Part shown: one piece after another, positions 1 to 11,030 of the stretch
How the letters are laid out: every line of letters starts with the position of its first letter
Position numbering within the stretch: the stretch's first letter is position 1
Source: Ancylobacter rudongensis
GTDB lineage: Bacteria > Pseudomonadota > Alphaproteobacteria > Rhizobiales > Xanthobacteraceae
DNA: 64,000 nt
Direction of reading: 5' to 3'
Assembly (NCBI RefSeq): GCF_900100155.1
Contig: NZ_FMTP01000011.1
Coordinates: 1-64,000, forward strand
Translations under genes and position numbers: made by a program
The notes under the pieces: generated by a model
Databases searched by the model: none
The model's input: the letters and a program-made list of their open reading frames with translations, nothing else
What the model was told of the DNA's origin: nothing

Positions 1-920
1 CGCGTCTGCCCCCGCCGCTCCGCACGCCCGACAGGGCAAATCCAACCGTCAGAACGAACTGAAAGCTGGATAGAAGTTGGGGGCAACGTCACCGCCAATG
101 GCTGCTTGGTGATGCCGGCGAGAAGCTTCTTTGCTTCGTCATCCGTGAAGGGCCGCTTCACCCCCTGCCCGTCTTCGCCCTTAGGGCCACTCCCGACCTT
201 GAGGAACTGGCGATGCCAAGGGTTCACGCCCTCCTCGATATGACCGCGCTTCCCGAGCCAATCCCAATAGGACGAAAGCCCGGAGATGGCCTTGTTAGCC
301 GTCGCAGGATGAGCGCCGGCCGTCACGAAAGCGTCCGCGATAAAGCGCCCGGCAATCTTCCGGTTTACCGCCTCGATGGTAGCAGGCACCTTCTTCTCAG
401 AGGACCATTCCTTGAACCGCTTAAGGGCGTGGCGGCGAGCGGCCTCAGTCCGGCCTTTGTACGCCTTCTCAGCTATCCAATCCTCGATGAGGCTTTCAAG
501 CGGTGTCGCGGTGCCAAGTGCGATGCCGGCAAGAAGCTCAGCCTTTGCCTCCCCGTGCTGGTGGGCGATTGTGTCCACTCGGTCTTCGAGTGCCTGCCTC
601 GCGGTGACATCCGAAGAGGCTGAAGGCTGATCTTCGGCAATCGCCTCCCTCCAGAGCATTCCTTCGGCCACGATAGGGTCCGCTTCAGTGCCGCTCACGA
701 CGCCATTCCGGGCATCGTCAATCCGCTTCTTCAGGCGGGCGATGACAGGCCACTTGAGCGTTTCGGCAGCGCGGGGACTATCGGTGGGGAGCCCCTCCTT
801 GAGCCATGCGGGGAGCTTTGCGCTCTGCTGCACCAGCGGCGGCACACGCACCTTCACCCGAATTTTCTGGCCGTGCCATTCGAGATGCGAGCCGAGTTTC
901 GGCCTGTTGGAGACGGACAT
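1..920 (-). CDS. Tyrosine recombinase (phage-type integrase), partial and probably frameshifted
   Basis: The minus-strand frame from an ATG at 918-920 stays open to the window edge (306 codons). The N-terminus (MSVSNRPKLGSHLEWHGQK, then a Pro/Val stretch) resembles the arm region of alphaproteobacterial phage-type integrases. Residues about 130-240 look like a SAM-like core-binding domain, followed by KRPFTDDEAKKLLAGI, the usual lead-in to the catalytic domain. After that the frame reads Arg-rich and unlike the family. The frame offset by one base over about 1-84 instead reads FVLTVGFALSGVRSG, which resembles catalytic box I (ALTGxRxxE). The switch coincides with a run of five G at 79-83. The Arg/His/Tyr catalytic residues lie outside the window. 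Such enzymes integrate genomic islands or prophages; no element cargo is visible on this side. Confidence 0.7.
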   Translation of the reverse strand, partial: MSVSNRPKLGSHLEWHGQKIRVKVRVPPLVQQSAKLPAWLKEGLPTDSPRAAETLKWPVIARLKKRIDDARNGVVSGTEADPIVAEGMLWREAIAEDQPSASSDVTARQALEDRVDTIAHQHGEAKAELLAGIALGTATPLESLIEDWIAEKAYKGRTEAARRHALKRFKEWSSEKKVPATIEAVNRKIAGRFIADAFVTAGAHPATANKAISGLSSYWDWLGKRGHIEEGVNPWHRQFLKVGSGPKGEDGQGVKRPFTDDEAKKLLAGITKQPLAVTLPPTSIQLSVRSDGWICPVGRAERRGQT

Positions 921-1406
921 GCAGGGGCACCGTGGTTCGACGCGTGGAGCCCGCTTGAACCCCAATTATGGACCCCACGTCAATTCCATTTTTCCTTGAT
1001 TTCAAAGCAGGATAACCGCTCGTTTGGCGTGCCGCGAAGGGCTCCCCTAGGGCGCGCCAGGCTTCGTACAAAACCGCGAACATCCGGATGGGTGGCTTGG
1101 TCGGCGAGTACGGCTCTTTCCAGCAGCGATCGTGATCCATGGATACGCGCGACGTGTCCCGTTCAACCGCGCCGGGCAGCGCGCGGCGCTGGCCCTTGCG
1201 CCACGGCGCCTCGCCACGTTGGCACGCTTGACGTGCCGCCGATCCGTCTACGGCCGGCTTGCCGCCGCTCCTCAAGCATTTTCGAGCGACGTGGGGTTCG
1301 ATTCGCGTGGCGTTAATGCGTAGAAGCAAAATCAGAGCACATCAGCTGAACCGGCGTTCTCCGGGCGTGCTCTAGGGACGGCACCCAAGCGCTCACAGCG
1401 CCTGCC
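921..1406. other. Long non-coding stretch upstream of the integrase fragment
   Basis: No convincing gene is seen in these 486 bases. Open frames exist on both strands but have shuffled, Arg/Pro-rich compositions typical of GC-rich antisense reading and lack ribosome sites. The only recognisable item is a decayed copy of the dispersed palindromic repeat near 1274-1338. The integrase promoter should lie just right of 920. Confidence 0.5.
1274..1338 (+). repeat. Dispersed palindromic repeat, degenerate copy 1
   Basis: The stretch TTTTCGAGCGACGTGG, followed by GATTCGCGTGG and later GCAAAATCAGAGC, aligns base for base with the better copies near 10.9 and 21.6 kb. The outer stem is reduced to GCATT/AATGC. 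It lies in non-coding DNA about 350 bp from the integrase start. Confidence 0.55.
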
Positions 1407-1772
1407 TCACAGCGCCTTCACCTCACCCGAGGCGGAGGGCGGCTCGGCGGCGTTCGCGGCGGGCGCAGCGTGCGGCCATGACTTGCCATCGATCACGACG
1501 CGGCGTGTGCCGCCATTCTCGAATTCGCACACAGCGGACCGCAGTTCATCGCTGCGCATGAACGCGCCCTGCACCTTGCCATTATGCGCGTCGCCCGTGA
1601 CCCCCATCGAGGCGACCTCGCCGGCACTGAGGTCATGGCCGGTCGCCGCCTCAAGGTGGATTTCGCACTTGAGCCGGGCGGTTCGGGCGGGGTCATCTTC
1701 GCGCAGGAGCAACCAGCCGCTGAGCCCTGCGCCGATGAGAGCCAGAGCCGTCAGGTTCCTGTTGAGCTTCAT
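1407..1772 (-). CDS. Small membrane-anchored hypothetical protein
   Basis: 121 residues from an ATG giving MKLNRNLTALALIGAG. An ATG six codons upstream at 1790 is also possible. The first 25 residues form one hydrophobic segment (ALALIGAGLSGWLLL), either an uncleaved signal anchor or a signal peptide. The remainder is soluble, with two Cys (in LKCEIH and AVCEFENGG) that could form a disulfide in the periplasm. The end is low-complexity Ala/Pro/Glu. I do not recognise the family. It stands alone: the integrase fragment upstream and the ABC transporter downstream are unrelated. Composition and the signal-like start favour a real gene over chance. Confidence 0.6.
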   Translation of the reverse strand: MKLNRNLTALALIGAGLSGWLLLREDDPARTARLKCEIHLEAATGHDLSAGEVASMGVTGDAHNGKVQGAFMRSDELRSAVCEFENGGTRRVVIDGKSWPHAAPAANAAEPPSASGEVKAL

Positions 1773-2483
1773 GATGCACCCCGCAATCATTTGTCCTGCG
1801 CCGGGCGTATCCCGGCGCGCGCCTTAGCCCCCTTGGCGGGAGCGGCACAGGATGTGATGGGGGAGCCTTGTCCGGGGCTTGCCGCCAGGGGCCATTGCTC
1901 GCAAGCGCGCGGCTCTCACGCAGGCGACCGACCCGCCTTGTCCTTTCAGGCGGCTGCACGCGGGACGGGTCGATCCGTGCAGATTGACGACGTCCACACG
2001 ACGATTTTCGGCGGCTTCGGGATGGGAGCGGGTCTTGAGTCGGCTCTCTCCACCTGCAGGAAGCGGTGCGATGGTGCGGCCGCCTGCGGGCCATGATGGG
2101 TGCGCCGGAAGGGCGGGCCACACAACCACGGGCGTTCTGCCGATCCGGCCGGACGGTTCGCCGCCCTTCCCGCATTTGAGGACGTGAAGGTCTTCAGCGC
2201 GGCATGAGCCGATTGCCGCGCCCTCGCGCCGCTCGCCCATCTGCCGGCGCCCCCGGCGAGATTGTCCGCGCGAGCGGAGCGTGGTATCGAATGAGAATTG
2301 ACGCTGCGAACCAGGGAGGGGCGCGAATGACTATTTTGTTTCGTCAGCCCACCCCGGCTGTGAAGCCGCACGGCTAGTTCGGCAGGCTGCGGAGCCGCGC
2401 TCCCCCGCCCTACCGTCACCTGTTCCCCGCTTTGAGCTGATGTCCTTCGCAGGAGAGGCGCGCCTTTCGCGCCTGCGTTTCCC
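1773..2483. other. 711-bp intergenic stretch, no gene recognised
   Basis: Frames open on both strands, but their translations are Arg/Pro/Gly-rich and lack domains or ribosome sites. A short hairpin (GGCGCG/CGCGCC around 2457-2472) lies just before the ABC transporter start. I see no RNA gene here. The promoter for the transporter must lie in the right part. Confidence 0.4.
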
Positions 2484-4301
<1,818 letters not shown>

Positions 4302-4629
4302 GGGTGTCCCCGGCGGCTCGTGCGGGTCCGAGCCGCCGGGGAAACGCTCTCGACAGCGCCCGGCGCGCACCGCAAGCGCGGCTCGATCCGGGACGGCGAT
4401 CGGCCTGACGGGGCGGCCATGCGAGAGTTGGCGACGGAAGCACGCAGTCGGATGAGGCGTGGAACGGTGAGACTACCGGAGGAAACACGTCCGGGCCTTC
4501 ACGCGGCGCATCGAGGCCGCGGACGAGGCGACCCGCATCATCGGATCGAGAAGCACCCTGCTCAGAACGCTGGCTGCGGTCTCACAAGGGATAGCGGCTA
4601 CGCTTCACGTGGCCCGTTTGGGATTGGAA
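4302..4629. other. Intergenic stretch between ABC transporter and tRNA-Ser
   Basis: About 330 bases with no supportable gene. The one long plus-strand frame crossing it also runs through the tRNA and antisense to the GST gene, so it is an artefact of GC-rich sequence. No terminator with a T-run is evident. Confidence 0.5.
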
Positions 4630-4721
4630 TGGCGGAGACGGAGGGATTCGAACCCTCGAGGCCCTTTTGGGGGCCTGCTCATTTAGCAAACGAGTGCCTT
4701 CAGCCTCTCGGCCACGTCTCC
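4630..4721 (-). tRNA. tRNA-Ser (anticodon GCU)
   Basis: Read on the minus strand, the acceptor arm GGAGACG pairs with CGTCTCC, followed by discriminator G and an encoded CCA. The anticodon stem-loop CTCGT-TTGCTAA-ATGAG gives anticodon GCU, which reads AGC/AGU. A long GC-paired variable arm (AGGCCCC/GGGGCCT type) marks it as class II, and the T-loop GGTTCGAATCC is standard. The 92-nt length fits tRNA-Ser. tRNA genes are common integration targets, but I see no displaced copy of its 3' end in the window. Confidence 0.96.
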
Positions 4722-4859
4722 AGCCGGCCTCGCGGGTCGCCTTGCGGCGGCGCGGTTCGAGCCGGCGACCTGTCTAGGTTTCCCCCGCCCCCCGGTCAAG
4801 GCCGAATACGCATCCGGTCCACTGCGATGACACGCGGCGAGGGCACGGCGCGATGCCGC

Positions 4860-5573
4860 TCAGCCCGCCGGGCGCTGGCCGAACAGCACGCTCTGCGCCT
4901 GCTTGTCGGTGGCGAAGTCGATCTTGGCGCGGTCAGCGGCGTTCACGGCGAGGCCGCGCTGCACCGCCGGCCGCGCCAGCATCCGCTCCAGCCAGGCGGC
5001 CAGATGCGGGAATTGCGTGATGTCCTGCCCCTGCCGCTCCCACAATTTGGCCCAGCCGATGCAGGCGATGTCGGCGATGGAATAGTCGCCGGCCAGGAAG
5101 GGCCGGTCGCTGAGGCGCGTGTTCATCACCCCATAGAGCCGGCGCACCTCGTTGGTGTAGCGCTCGATGGCGTAGGGGATCTTCTCCGGCGCATAGATGC
5201 GGAAATGATGCGTCTGGCCCGCCATCGGGCCGAGCCCGGCCATCTGCCAGAACAGCCACTGGTCAACCTCCACCCGTCCGCGCTCGTCGCCGGGGTAGAA
5301 CAAGCCGGTCTTGCGGCCGAGATATTGCAGGATCGCCCCCGATTCGAACACCGAGAGCGGCGCCCCGTCCGGCCCCTCGGGGTCGAGAATCGCCGGCATC
5401 TTGTTGTTGGGCGAAAGGGCGAGAAACTCCGGCTTGAACTGGTCGCCGCGGCCGATATTGACCGGAATCACCTCATAGGGGAGCCCGCACTCCTCCAGCA
5501 TGATCGAGATCTTCCAGCCATTCGGGGTCGGCCAGTAATAGAGCTGGATCGGGCGGGTCTGAAGCTGGGCCAT
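4860..5573 (-). CDS. Glutathione S-transferase family protein, YfcG/YghU-like
   Basis: 237 residues. The N-terminal thioredoxin-like domain begins QLYYWPTPNGWKISIMLEE and contains PNNKMPAILD and the Glu-Ser of FESGAILQYL, which binds the glutathione gamma-glutamyl group. The all-helical C-terminal domain carries FLAGDYSIADIA, the conserved N-capping box. The TPNGWK opening is typical of the Ure2p/YfcG branch, whose members act mainly as glutathione-dependent disulfide reductases. The ATG at 5573 is preceded by GGGGAG about 10 bases upstream; the frame continues far upstream without a plausible start. Monocistronic and divergent from the repeat protein at 5772. Confidence 0.9.
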   Translation of the reverse strand: MAQLQTRPIQLYYWPTPNGWKISIMLEECGLPYEVIPVNIGRGDQFKPEFLALSPNNKMPAILDPEGPDGAPLSVFESGAILQYLGRKTGLFYPGDERGRVEVDQWLFWQMAGLGPMAGQTHHFRIYAPEKIPYAIERYTNEVRRLYGVMNTRLSDRPFLAGDYSIADIACIGWAKLWERQGQDITQFPHLAAWLERMLARPAVQRGLAVNAADRAKIDFATDKQAQSVLFGQRPAG

Positions 5574-5771
5574 GACGCGAGCGCTCCCCTTCGCCCTCCA
5601 TGGGGCGGCTTGCATCAGAACTAGAGCCGCCCCGCAGGGCTGGCAAGCGGGGCAGGCAAGCGAGGCTGGCCCGCCAGCGGTCACGGCGCCGGGCGGCGCT
5701 CGCCTCATCCGCCGGATGCGGGTAGATTCCCGCGCCCGGCGCTCCCCCCCGCGCCTGCAACAAGCGAGACC

Positions 5772-6464
5772 GTGCGCGTGAAACCTGCCTCCCCTCTCTA
5801 CCTGCTCGGCGCCCTCGCCCTTGCCGGCGCCCTCGCAGGCCCGGCGCACGCCCAGGCGCCCGCGGCCCCCTCCCCGGCGAAGATCTGCGCCGATCGCTGG
5901 AACGAGATGAAGGCGACCAACCAGACCGGCGAGCAGAGTTTTCGCGATTTTTCCGCGCAGTGCCTGAAGGAACCCGGGGCGGCACAGGAAAAGCCCGCCA
6001 CGGCGGGCGAGGCCGCGCCCGCGCCGAAGCGCAACACCACACCGACCGGCGCCTCGGCAGCGGCCGCGCAGCCCTCGATCAAGCAGTGCGCCGATCTGTG
6101 GAACGAGATGAAGGCGAAGAACCAGACCGGCACCCGCACCTATCGCGACTTCGCCCAGGAATGCCTCGCCGGCACCGGCGTGCTGGACGACAAGCCGGCG
6201 CAGACGCCGGCGGAAACGCCAGCCGGGTCGAAGGACGCGGCCAATCCGTCCCAGGGCGCGCCGCCGAAGACCTCGGTGCCCTCCGTGCCCCGCCCGGCGG
6301 CGGCGCCCGCGCCCGATCCCGCCCCGTCGCTGTCGCGCCCGCCCGATGCCAGCGACCGCGAGGCGCTCAACCGCTGCAATGCCGAGTGGCAGGCCTACAA
6401 GGCCCGGCACAACCTCACCGGCGCCAAGGCCTGGCACGTCTTCATGGCGCGCTGCCTGCCGTGA
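5772..6464 (+). CDS. Secreted protein with three Cys-paired WNxMK repeats
   Basis: 230 residues from a GTG (an in-frame GTG two codons later is equally possible). Residues 1-27 form a signal peptide ending AHA-Q, so the product is probably periplasmic. Three modules occur at about 39-65, 106-132 and 202-229. Each starts with Cys, then an aromatic-rich helix (DRWNEMKATNQTG, DLWNEMKAKNQTG, AEWQAYKARHNLTG), and ends FxxxCL. Each module holds two Cys 25-26 residues apart, suggesting one disulfide per module. The linkers are Pro/Ala-rich. The spacing recalls PsiF-type repeats, but I cannot assign a function. It converges on the GNAT gene. Confidence 0.82.
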   Translation: MRVKPASPLYLLGALALAGALAGPAHAQAPAAPSPAKICADRWNEMKATNQTGEQSFRDFSAQCLKEPGAAQEKPATAGEAAPAPKRNTTPTGASAAAAQPSIKQCADLWNEMKAKNQTGTRTYRDFAQECLAGTGVLDDKPAQTPAETPAGSKDAANPSQGAPPKTSVPSVPRPAAAPAPDPAPSLSRPPDASDREALNRCNAEWQAYKARHNLTGAKAWHVFMARCLP

Positions 6465-6479
6465 GGCGGCCGGCCCGGC

Positions 6480-6977
6480 TTAATGGCCGGATAGGTCGAT
6501 CTTGAAGCCGTCGAGCCGCTTCTGGAAGCCGGCGCGCTCATAGAAGCGGTGCGCGTCGGCCCGCGCCTTGTTGGAGGCGAGCTGCAGCGACCCCGCGCCC
6601 CGGCGCCGCGCCTCGGCGATCGCGAACTCCATCATCGCCCCGCCGACGCCCTTGCCGCGCACATCGGGGTCCACCTGCACCGCCTCGGCATGGGCGAGCA
6701 GCGTGCCGTGGCGCAGCAGCGCGCGGAAGAACACCAGCTGGAAGGTGCCGACCACCCTGCCCTCCAGCCGCGCGACATAGAGCGTCACGCGCGGATCGGC
6801 GGCGATGTCGTCGAAGGCGCGCTCATAGTCCGGCAGCGCGGCCGGGTCGGCACTGTCGCGCACGCCCAGCAGCGTCTCGCGGGCGAGGATGGCGACAATG
6901 GCCGGCAGGTCGGCGCGGGTGGCCGGCTCGATGACGACGGCGCCCGCCGTCGCGTCAGGCGCAGAGGCCTCGCTCAT
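6480..6977 (-). CDS. GNAT family N-acetyltransferase
   Basis: 165 residues with the GNAT core: a beta-alpha start ([19 protein letters not shown]), the acetyl-CoA pyrophosphate-binding loop [15 protein letters not shown] (R/QxxGxG/A) and the final [10 protein letters not shown] motif. It matches the phosphinothricin/amino-acid acetyltransferase-like set in general shape; the substrate is unknown. Its ATG overlaps the gatB stop in an ATGA arrangement, so it is probably translated from the gatB message. Confidence 0.88.
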   Translation of the reverse strand: MSEASAPDATAGAVVIEPATRADLPAIVAILARETLLGVRDSADPAALPDYERAFDDIAADPRVTLYVARLEGRVVGTFQLVFFRALLRHGTLLAHAEAVQVDPDVRGKGVGGAMMEFAIAEARRRGAGSLQLASNKARADAHRFYERAGFQKRLDGFKIDLSGH

Positions 6978-8464
6978 ATGCCGAGCTTGGCCTTCAGCAG
7001 GTCGTTGACCACCTGCGGGGCCGCCTTGCCGCCGGTCTGCTTCATCACCTGGCCGACGAACCAGCCCAGCATGGTCGGCTTGGCCAGCACCTGCGCCACC
7101 TTGTCGGGGTTGGCGGCGATGATGGCGTCCACCGCCGCCTCGATGGCGCCGGTATCGGTCACCTGGCGCATGCCGCGCGCCTCGACGATGGCGCGGGGGT
7201 CGCCGTCCTTCTCCTCGGCGATGATGATCGCCAGCACGTCCTTGGCGATCTTGCCGGAGATGGTGCCGTCGGCGATCAGGTCGACCAGCCCGGCGATCTG
7301 CACCGGGGTGATGTGGGTCTCATAGACCGACAGGCCGGAGGCATTGGCGAAGGCGGAAACGTCGCCCATGATCCAGTTCGCCACCGCCTTGGCGTCGCGT
7401 CCGCCGCCATGGGCGACCGCCGCCTCGTAATAGGCCGCCGTCTCCTTCTCCGCCACCAGCACGTCGGCGTCATAGGCGGAGAGGCCATAGGCGGCGACGA
7501 AGCGCGCCTTCTTCTCGTCCGGCAGTTCCGGCAGGTGCGCCTTCAGCTCGGCGACGAAGGCGTCGTCGAATTCCAGCGGCAGCAGGTCCGGGTCGGGGAA
7601 ATAGCGGTAGTCATGCGCTTCTTCCTTCGAGCGCATGGAGCGCGTCTCGCCCTTGCCGGGGTCGAACAGGCGGGTTTCCTGGTCGATCGTGCCGCCATCC
7701 TCGATGATACCGATCTGCCGGCGGGCCTCGGTCTCGATCGCCTGGCCGATGAAGCGGATCGAGTTGACGTTCTTGATCTCGCAGCGCGTGCCGAAATCAT
7801 CGCCCGGCTTGCGCACGGAGACGTTGACGTCGGCGCGCAGCGAGCCCTTCTCCATGTCGCCGTCGCAGGTGCCGAGATAGCGCAGGATGGTGCGCAGCTT
7901 GGTCACATAGGCCTTGGCCTCTTCCGAGGAGCGCAGGTCCGGCTTGGAGACGATCTCCATCAAAGCGACGCCGGAACGGTTGAGGTCGACCAGCGAGAGC
8001 GTGGGGTGCTGGTCGTGGATCGACTTGCCCGCGTCCTGCTCCAGATGCAGCCGCTCGATCCCGACCTCGATCGGCCCGTCGGCGGTGTCGACCAGCACCA
8101 CCCCCTCGCCGACGATCGGGCTCTTGTACTGGCTGATCTGGTAGCCCTGCGGCAGGTCCGGGTAGAAATAGTTCTTGCGGTCGAACACCGAGCGCTTGTT
8201 GATCTGCGCCTTCAGCCCCAGCCCGGTGCGCACCGCCTGCTTCACGCATTCGGCGTTGATCACAGGCAGCATGCCCGGCATCGCCGCATCGACCAGCGAG
8301 ACATGGGCGTTCGGCTCGGCGCCGAATTCGGTCGAGGCGCCGGAGAACAGCTTGGAATTGGAGGTGACCTGCGCATGGATTTCCATGCCGATCACGATTT
8401 CCCAGTCGCCGGTGGCCCCCTTGATCAGCTTCTTCGGGTCGGCGGGGCGGGAATGCATGTTCAT
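6974..8464 (-). CDS. gatB: Aspartyl/glutamyl-tRNA(Asn/Gln) amidotransferase subunit B
   Basis: 496 residues, the usual GatB length. The cradle domain contains the family signatures [29 protein letters not shown] and [13 protein letters not shown]. The C-terminal GatB/YqeY tail domain ([27 protein letters not shown]) binds tRNA. GatB phosphorylates the mischarged Glu/Asp on tRNA and passes it to GatA for amidation. It is separated from gatC-gatA, which lie 2.6 kb upstream on the same strand. It is the first gene of a two-gene unit with the GNAT gene. The long leader may hold its own promoter. Confidence 0.97.
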   Translation of the reverse strand: MNMHSRPADPKKLIKGATGDWEIVIGMEIHAQVTSNSKLFSGASTEFGAEPNAHVSLVDAAMPGMLPVINAECVKQAVRTGLGLKAQINKRSVFDRKNYFYPDLPQGYQISQYKSPIVGEGVVLVDTADGPIEVGIERLHLEQDAGKSIHDQHPTLSLVDLNRSGVALMEIVSKPDLRSSEEAKAYVTKLRTILRYLGTCDGDMEKGSLRADVNVSVRKPGDDFGTRCEIKNVNSIRFIGQAIETEARRQIGIIEDGGTIDQETRLFDPGKGETRSMRSKEEAHDYRYFPDPDLLPLEFDDAFVAELKAHLPELPDEKKARFVAAYGLSAYDADVLVAEKETAAYYEAAVAHGGGRDAKAVANWIMGDVSAFANASGLSVYETHITPVQIAGLVDLIADGTISGKIAKDVLAIIIAEEKDGDPRAIVEARGMRQVTDTGAIEAAVDAIIAANPDKVAQVLAKPTMLGWFVGQVMKQTGGKAAPQVVNDLLKAKLGI

Positions 8465-8842
8465 CGGACGAACCTGTTCTGGCGTGCGCGGGCACGAAAG
8501 CGCGGGAGTGGCAGTTCCCTACCCTGCCCCCGCCGGTCCTGACAACCATTTCGCGCGGCGCTGGCGCGACCTTGGCACGCCCCTGGCCCGCCCGGCCGCC
8601 ACGGCTGGCGGCCGAGATGGCGGCCAAGGCGGCGGCGACACCCGCAAAAAGGCGGGCTTCCTAGACCATTGGACAGGGGGACACGCCATTTTGTCTCGCG
8701 TATTCATGGCCTCAATGCGAAGCTGGTCAGAATATATTACCAGAACGCAGGCTCTCGGGAGGAGCGTCCACACCAATCAACGTTGCCGCTCCGTCCGGGC
8801 TCCTGGCGGAACAATGGCGGCGACACAGGAGGAAACATCGGG
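8465..8842. other. Divergent control region between gatB and the lactate permease
   Basis: A 378-bp spacer between divergent starts, with no gene. It carries a CTGGT/ACCAG inverted repeat at 8723-8743 around an AT-rich centre, unusual in this GC-rich setting. A strong AGGAGG ribosome site at about 8827-8832 serves the permease ATG at 8843. Confidence 0.5.
8723..8743. promoter_or_regulatory. Possible operator: CTGGT-N11-ACCAG inverted repeat
   Basis: CTGGT at 8723-8727 and ACCAG at 8739-8743 are exact inverted arms around an AT-rich centre (CAGAATATATT). The site lies 100 bp before the permease start. TGGT/ACCA half-sites are typical of GntR/FadR-type regulators, including those of lactate genes, although usually with shorter spacing. 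No regulator gene is adjacent. Confidence 0.3.
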
Positions 8843-10537
8843 ATGTCGACAGGTCTGCTCGCCTTCCTTGCCTTTTTGCCGATCATTTCGGCAGGCGTCT
8901 TGCTCATCGGTTTTCGCATCGCCGCCCGCATCGTCATGCCCATCACCTATGTGATGGCGGTGGTCATCGCCCTGTTGTTCTGGGGCGTAAGCGCCAACCG
9001 GATCGCCGCCTCGACCCTGCAGGGATTGCTGCAGACCGCCGGCCTTCTATGGATCATCTTCGGCGCCATCCTTTTGCTGAACACGCTGAAGCACTCGGGC
9101 GCCATCTCCACCATCCGCGCCGGCTTCACCTCGATCAGCCCGGACCGGCGCGTGCAGGTCATCCTCATCGCCTGGCTGTTCGGCTCCTTCATCGAGGGCG
9201 CCTCGGGCTTTGGCACCCCGGCCGCCGTCGCCGCCCCGCTGATGGTGGCGGTCGGCTTCCCGGCCATGGCTGCCGTCGTGTTCGGCATGATGATCCAGTC
9301 GACGCCGGTCTCCTTCGGCGCCGTCGGCACCCCGCTGATCGTCGGCGTGCAGACCGGGCTCGACCAGACCGCGATAACGGCGCAGCTCACCGAGGCCGGC
9401 TCCAGCTGGGCGACCTTCTTCCACCTCATCACCACGGAAGTGGCGGTCATCCACGCCATCTGCGGCACGCTGATGCCGCTGTTCCTCATCATGGTGATGA
9501 CGCGCTTCTTCGGCCGCAACAAATCCTGGACCGAGGGCCTCTCCGCCGCGCCCTTCGCCATCCTCGGCGCCTTCGCCATGACGGTGCCCTATGTGCTGGC
9601 AGCGACCTTCCTCGGCGCGGAATTCCCCTCGCTGCTCGGCGGTCTCATCGGCCTCGCCATCATGACGCTGGCCGCGCGCGCCGGCTTCCTGGTGCCGAAG
9701 ACCAGCTGGGACTTCGCCCCGCCCTCCGAATGGCCGAAGGAGTGGTTCGGCCAGCTCGACATCACTCTCGACAGCCTCGCCAAGCGCACCATCCCGCTGG
9801 CGCTGGCCTGGGCGCCCTATGTGCTGCTGGCGGTCTTCCTGGTGGTCAGCCGCATGGTGCCCGGCGTCGGCGGCGCGCTGAAGTCGGCGACGCTGGCCTT
9901 CTCCGGCATTCTCGGCGAACAGGGGATCAATGGCGATTTCCCGCTGCTGTTCTCCCCCGGAGGTCTGCTCGTCATCATCTGCATGATCACCGTGCTGCTG
10001 CACCGCATGCCGCTGTCCGGCTTCGCGGCCGCCGTGCGTGAGAGCAGCGGCACGCTGATCGGCGCCGGCTTCGTGCTGATCTTCACCGTGCCGATGGTGC
10101 GGGTGATGATCAATTCCGGCGTCAACGCCAACGGGCTGGACAGCATGCCGGTGCTGGTCGCCGAATGGGTGTCGGAACAGGTCGGCGCGGTCTACCCGGT
10201 CTTCGCCCCGACCATCGGCGCGCTGGGCGCCTTCCTCGCCGGCTCGAACACGGTCAGCAACCTGATGCTGAGCCAGTTCCAGTTCTCGGTGGCGCAGGGG
10301 CTGGGCATCTCCTCGGTGCTGATGGTGGCGGGTCAGTCGGTCGGCGCCGCCGCCGGCAACATGATCGCCATCCACAATGTGGTCGCCGCTTCCGCCACCG
10401 TCGGCCTGCTCGGGCGCGAGGGCGCGACGCTGCGCATCACCATCCTGCCGACGATCTATTATCTGATCGTCGCCGGCACGCTGCTGCTGCTCGGCTTCTA
10501 TGTCGTCGGCCTCACCGACCCGTTGATGGGCCGGTAA
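8843..10537 (+). CDS. lldP: L-lactate/glycolate permease (LctP family)
   Basis: 564 residues, 13-14 predicted membrane helices, full length for the LctP/LldP family. Hallmarks are [18 protein letters not shown] near residue 110, [16 protein letters not shown], and [18 protein letters not shown] near the C-terminal third. Family members import L-lactate, D-lactate or glycolate with protons. The ATG at 8843 is preceded by AGGAGG with good spacing; the frame extends upstream but lacks membrane character there. No lactate dehydrogenase (lldD, lutABC) adjoins, so the physiological substrate is open. A hairpin follows the stop at 10546-10571. Confidence 0.93.
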   Translation: MSTGLLAFLAFLPIISAGVLLIGFRIAARIVMPITYVMAVVIALLFWGVSANRIAASTLQGLLQTAGLLWIIFGAILLLNTLKHSGAISTIRAGFTSISPDRRVQVILIAWLFGSFIEGASGFGTPAAVAAPLMVAVGFPAMAAVVFGMMIQSTPVSFGAVGTPLIVGVQTGLDQTAITAQLTEAGSSWATFFHLITTEVAVIHAICGTLMPLFLIMVMTRFFGRNKSWTEGLSAAPFAILGAFAMTVPYVLAATFLGAEFPSLLGGLIGLAIMTLAARAGFLVPKTSWDFAPPSEWPKEWFGQLDITLDSLAKRTIPLALAWAPYVLLAVFLVVSRMVPGVGGALKSATLAFSGILGEQGINGDFPLLFSPGGLLVIICMITVLLHRMPLSGFAAAVRESSGTLIGAGFVLIFTVPMVRVMINSGVNANGLDSMPVLVAEWVSEQVGAVYPVFAPTIGALGAFLAGSNTVSNLMLSQFQFSVAQGLGISSVLMVAGQSVGAAAGNMIAIHNVVAASATVGLLGREGATLRITILPTIYYLIVAGTLLLLGFYVVGLTDPLMGR

Positions 10538-10545
10538 GACGAAGG

Positions 10546-10571
10546 GCCGGGACCGCCTGCGCGGTTCCGGC
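10546..10571 (+). terminator. Hairpin after the permease gene
   Basis: GCCGGGACCGC and GCGGTTCCGGC form an 11-bp stem (one G-U) with a CTGC loop, nine bases after the permease stop. There is no T-run, so intrinsic termination is uncertain. Confidence 0.4.
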
Positions 10572-10640
10572 AACCTTGCGCCAGATCAAGGCCGGCGCCC
10601 GCGCGCGCCGGCACTCTCCCCGCAAACGGGGAGAACAGCC

Positions 10641-10934
10641 ATGAATGTCGACACGATTGACGAGCGCCTCGCGCTCTTCCGCGCCATGGCCGCCCATGCC
10701 GGCGTGGATCTCCCGGCACGGACCGCCGAGGCACCGCAGGAGGTGCTGACCGCCGCGCAGCGCTGCCTGGGCTGTCGCGACGCCCCCGATTGCCACCGCT
10801 GGTTCGACACGCAGGCGCAAAGCGCCGCCGCCGCCGGTGACGCGCCCGTTCCCGGCTTTTGCCGCAACGTCGTTCAGTTCGATCTGTGGAAAGAGGACGA
10901 GGCGGCGCCGGCCCCCGAGCAGCGCACGGCCTAG
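10641..10934 (+). CDS. DUF6455 family protein
   Basis: 97 residues. A short helical N-terminus (IDERLALFRAMAAHAGVDL) precedes CLGC-x5-C and then W/F, with a fourth Cys in PGFCRNVVQFD. This Cys pattern and the closing PxFCxN are the marks of the alphaproteobacterial DUF6455 family, suggesting metal or disulfide binding; function is unknown. The stop TAG (10932-10934) is formed by the first bases of a dispersed repeat. It lies about 100 bp after the permease on the same strand and could be cotranscribed if the hairpin between is leaky. Confidence 0.78.
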   Translation: MNVDTIDERLALFRAMAAHAGVDLPARTAEAPQEVLTAAQRCLGCRDAPDCHRWFDTQAQSAAAAGDAPVPGFCRNVVQFDLWKEDEAAPAPEQRTA

Positions 10935-10996
10935 AGCGTTTTCGAGCGAAGCGGCTACAGGGTCGCGTGAAGAAAACGCGCCAAAACAAAGAATCA
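10932..10996 (+). repeat. Dispersed palindromic repeat, copy 2
   Basis: TAGAGCGTTTTCGAGCGAAG, then a spacer, then GAAGAAAACGCG and CAAAACAAAGAAT. The outer stem GCGTTTTC/GAAAACGC is perfect. It matches the copy at 21622 except for a few bases in the loop. The opening TAG is the stop codon of the DUF6455 gene, and the copy lies between convergent DUF6455 and aroQ. Confidence 0.85.
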
Positions 10997-11030
10997 GGCG
11001 CGCGGGCGCGACCCGCGGCGCGGTGAGACC

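Noticed and set aside
778-1329. Minus-strand frame of 183 codons beside the integrase
   Set aside because: It overlaps the integrase start in another frame, is Arg-rich and contains the dispersed repeat.
4630-4721. tRNA-Ser as attachment site for the integrase element
   Set aside because: No duplicated 3' end of the tRNA is present between it and the integrase, and the integrase is 3.7 kb away.
4320-5624. Plus-strand frame of 434 codons spanning the tRNA-Ser
   Set aside because: It crosses a tRNA gene and runs antisense to a clear GST gene.
9047-10573. Open minus-strand frame of 508 codons opposite lldP
   Set aside because: Gln/His/Asp/Arg-rich antisense reading of a membrane protein; no domain.
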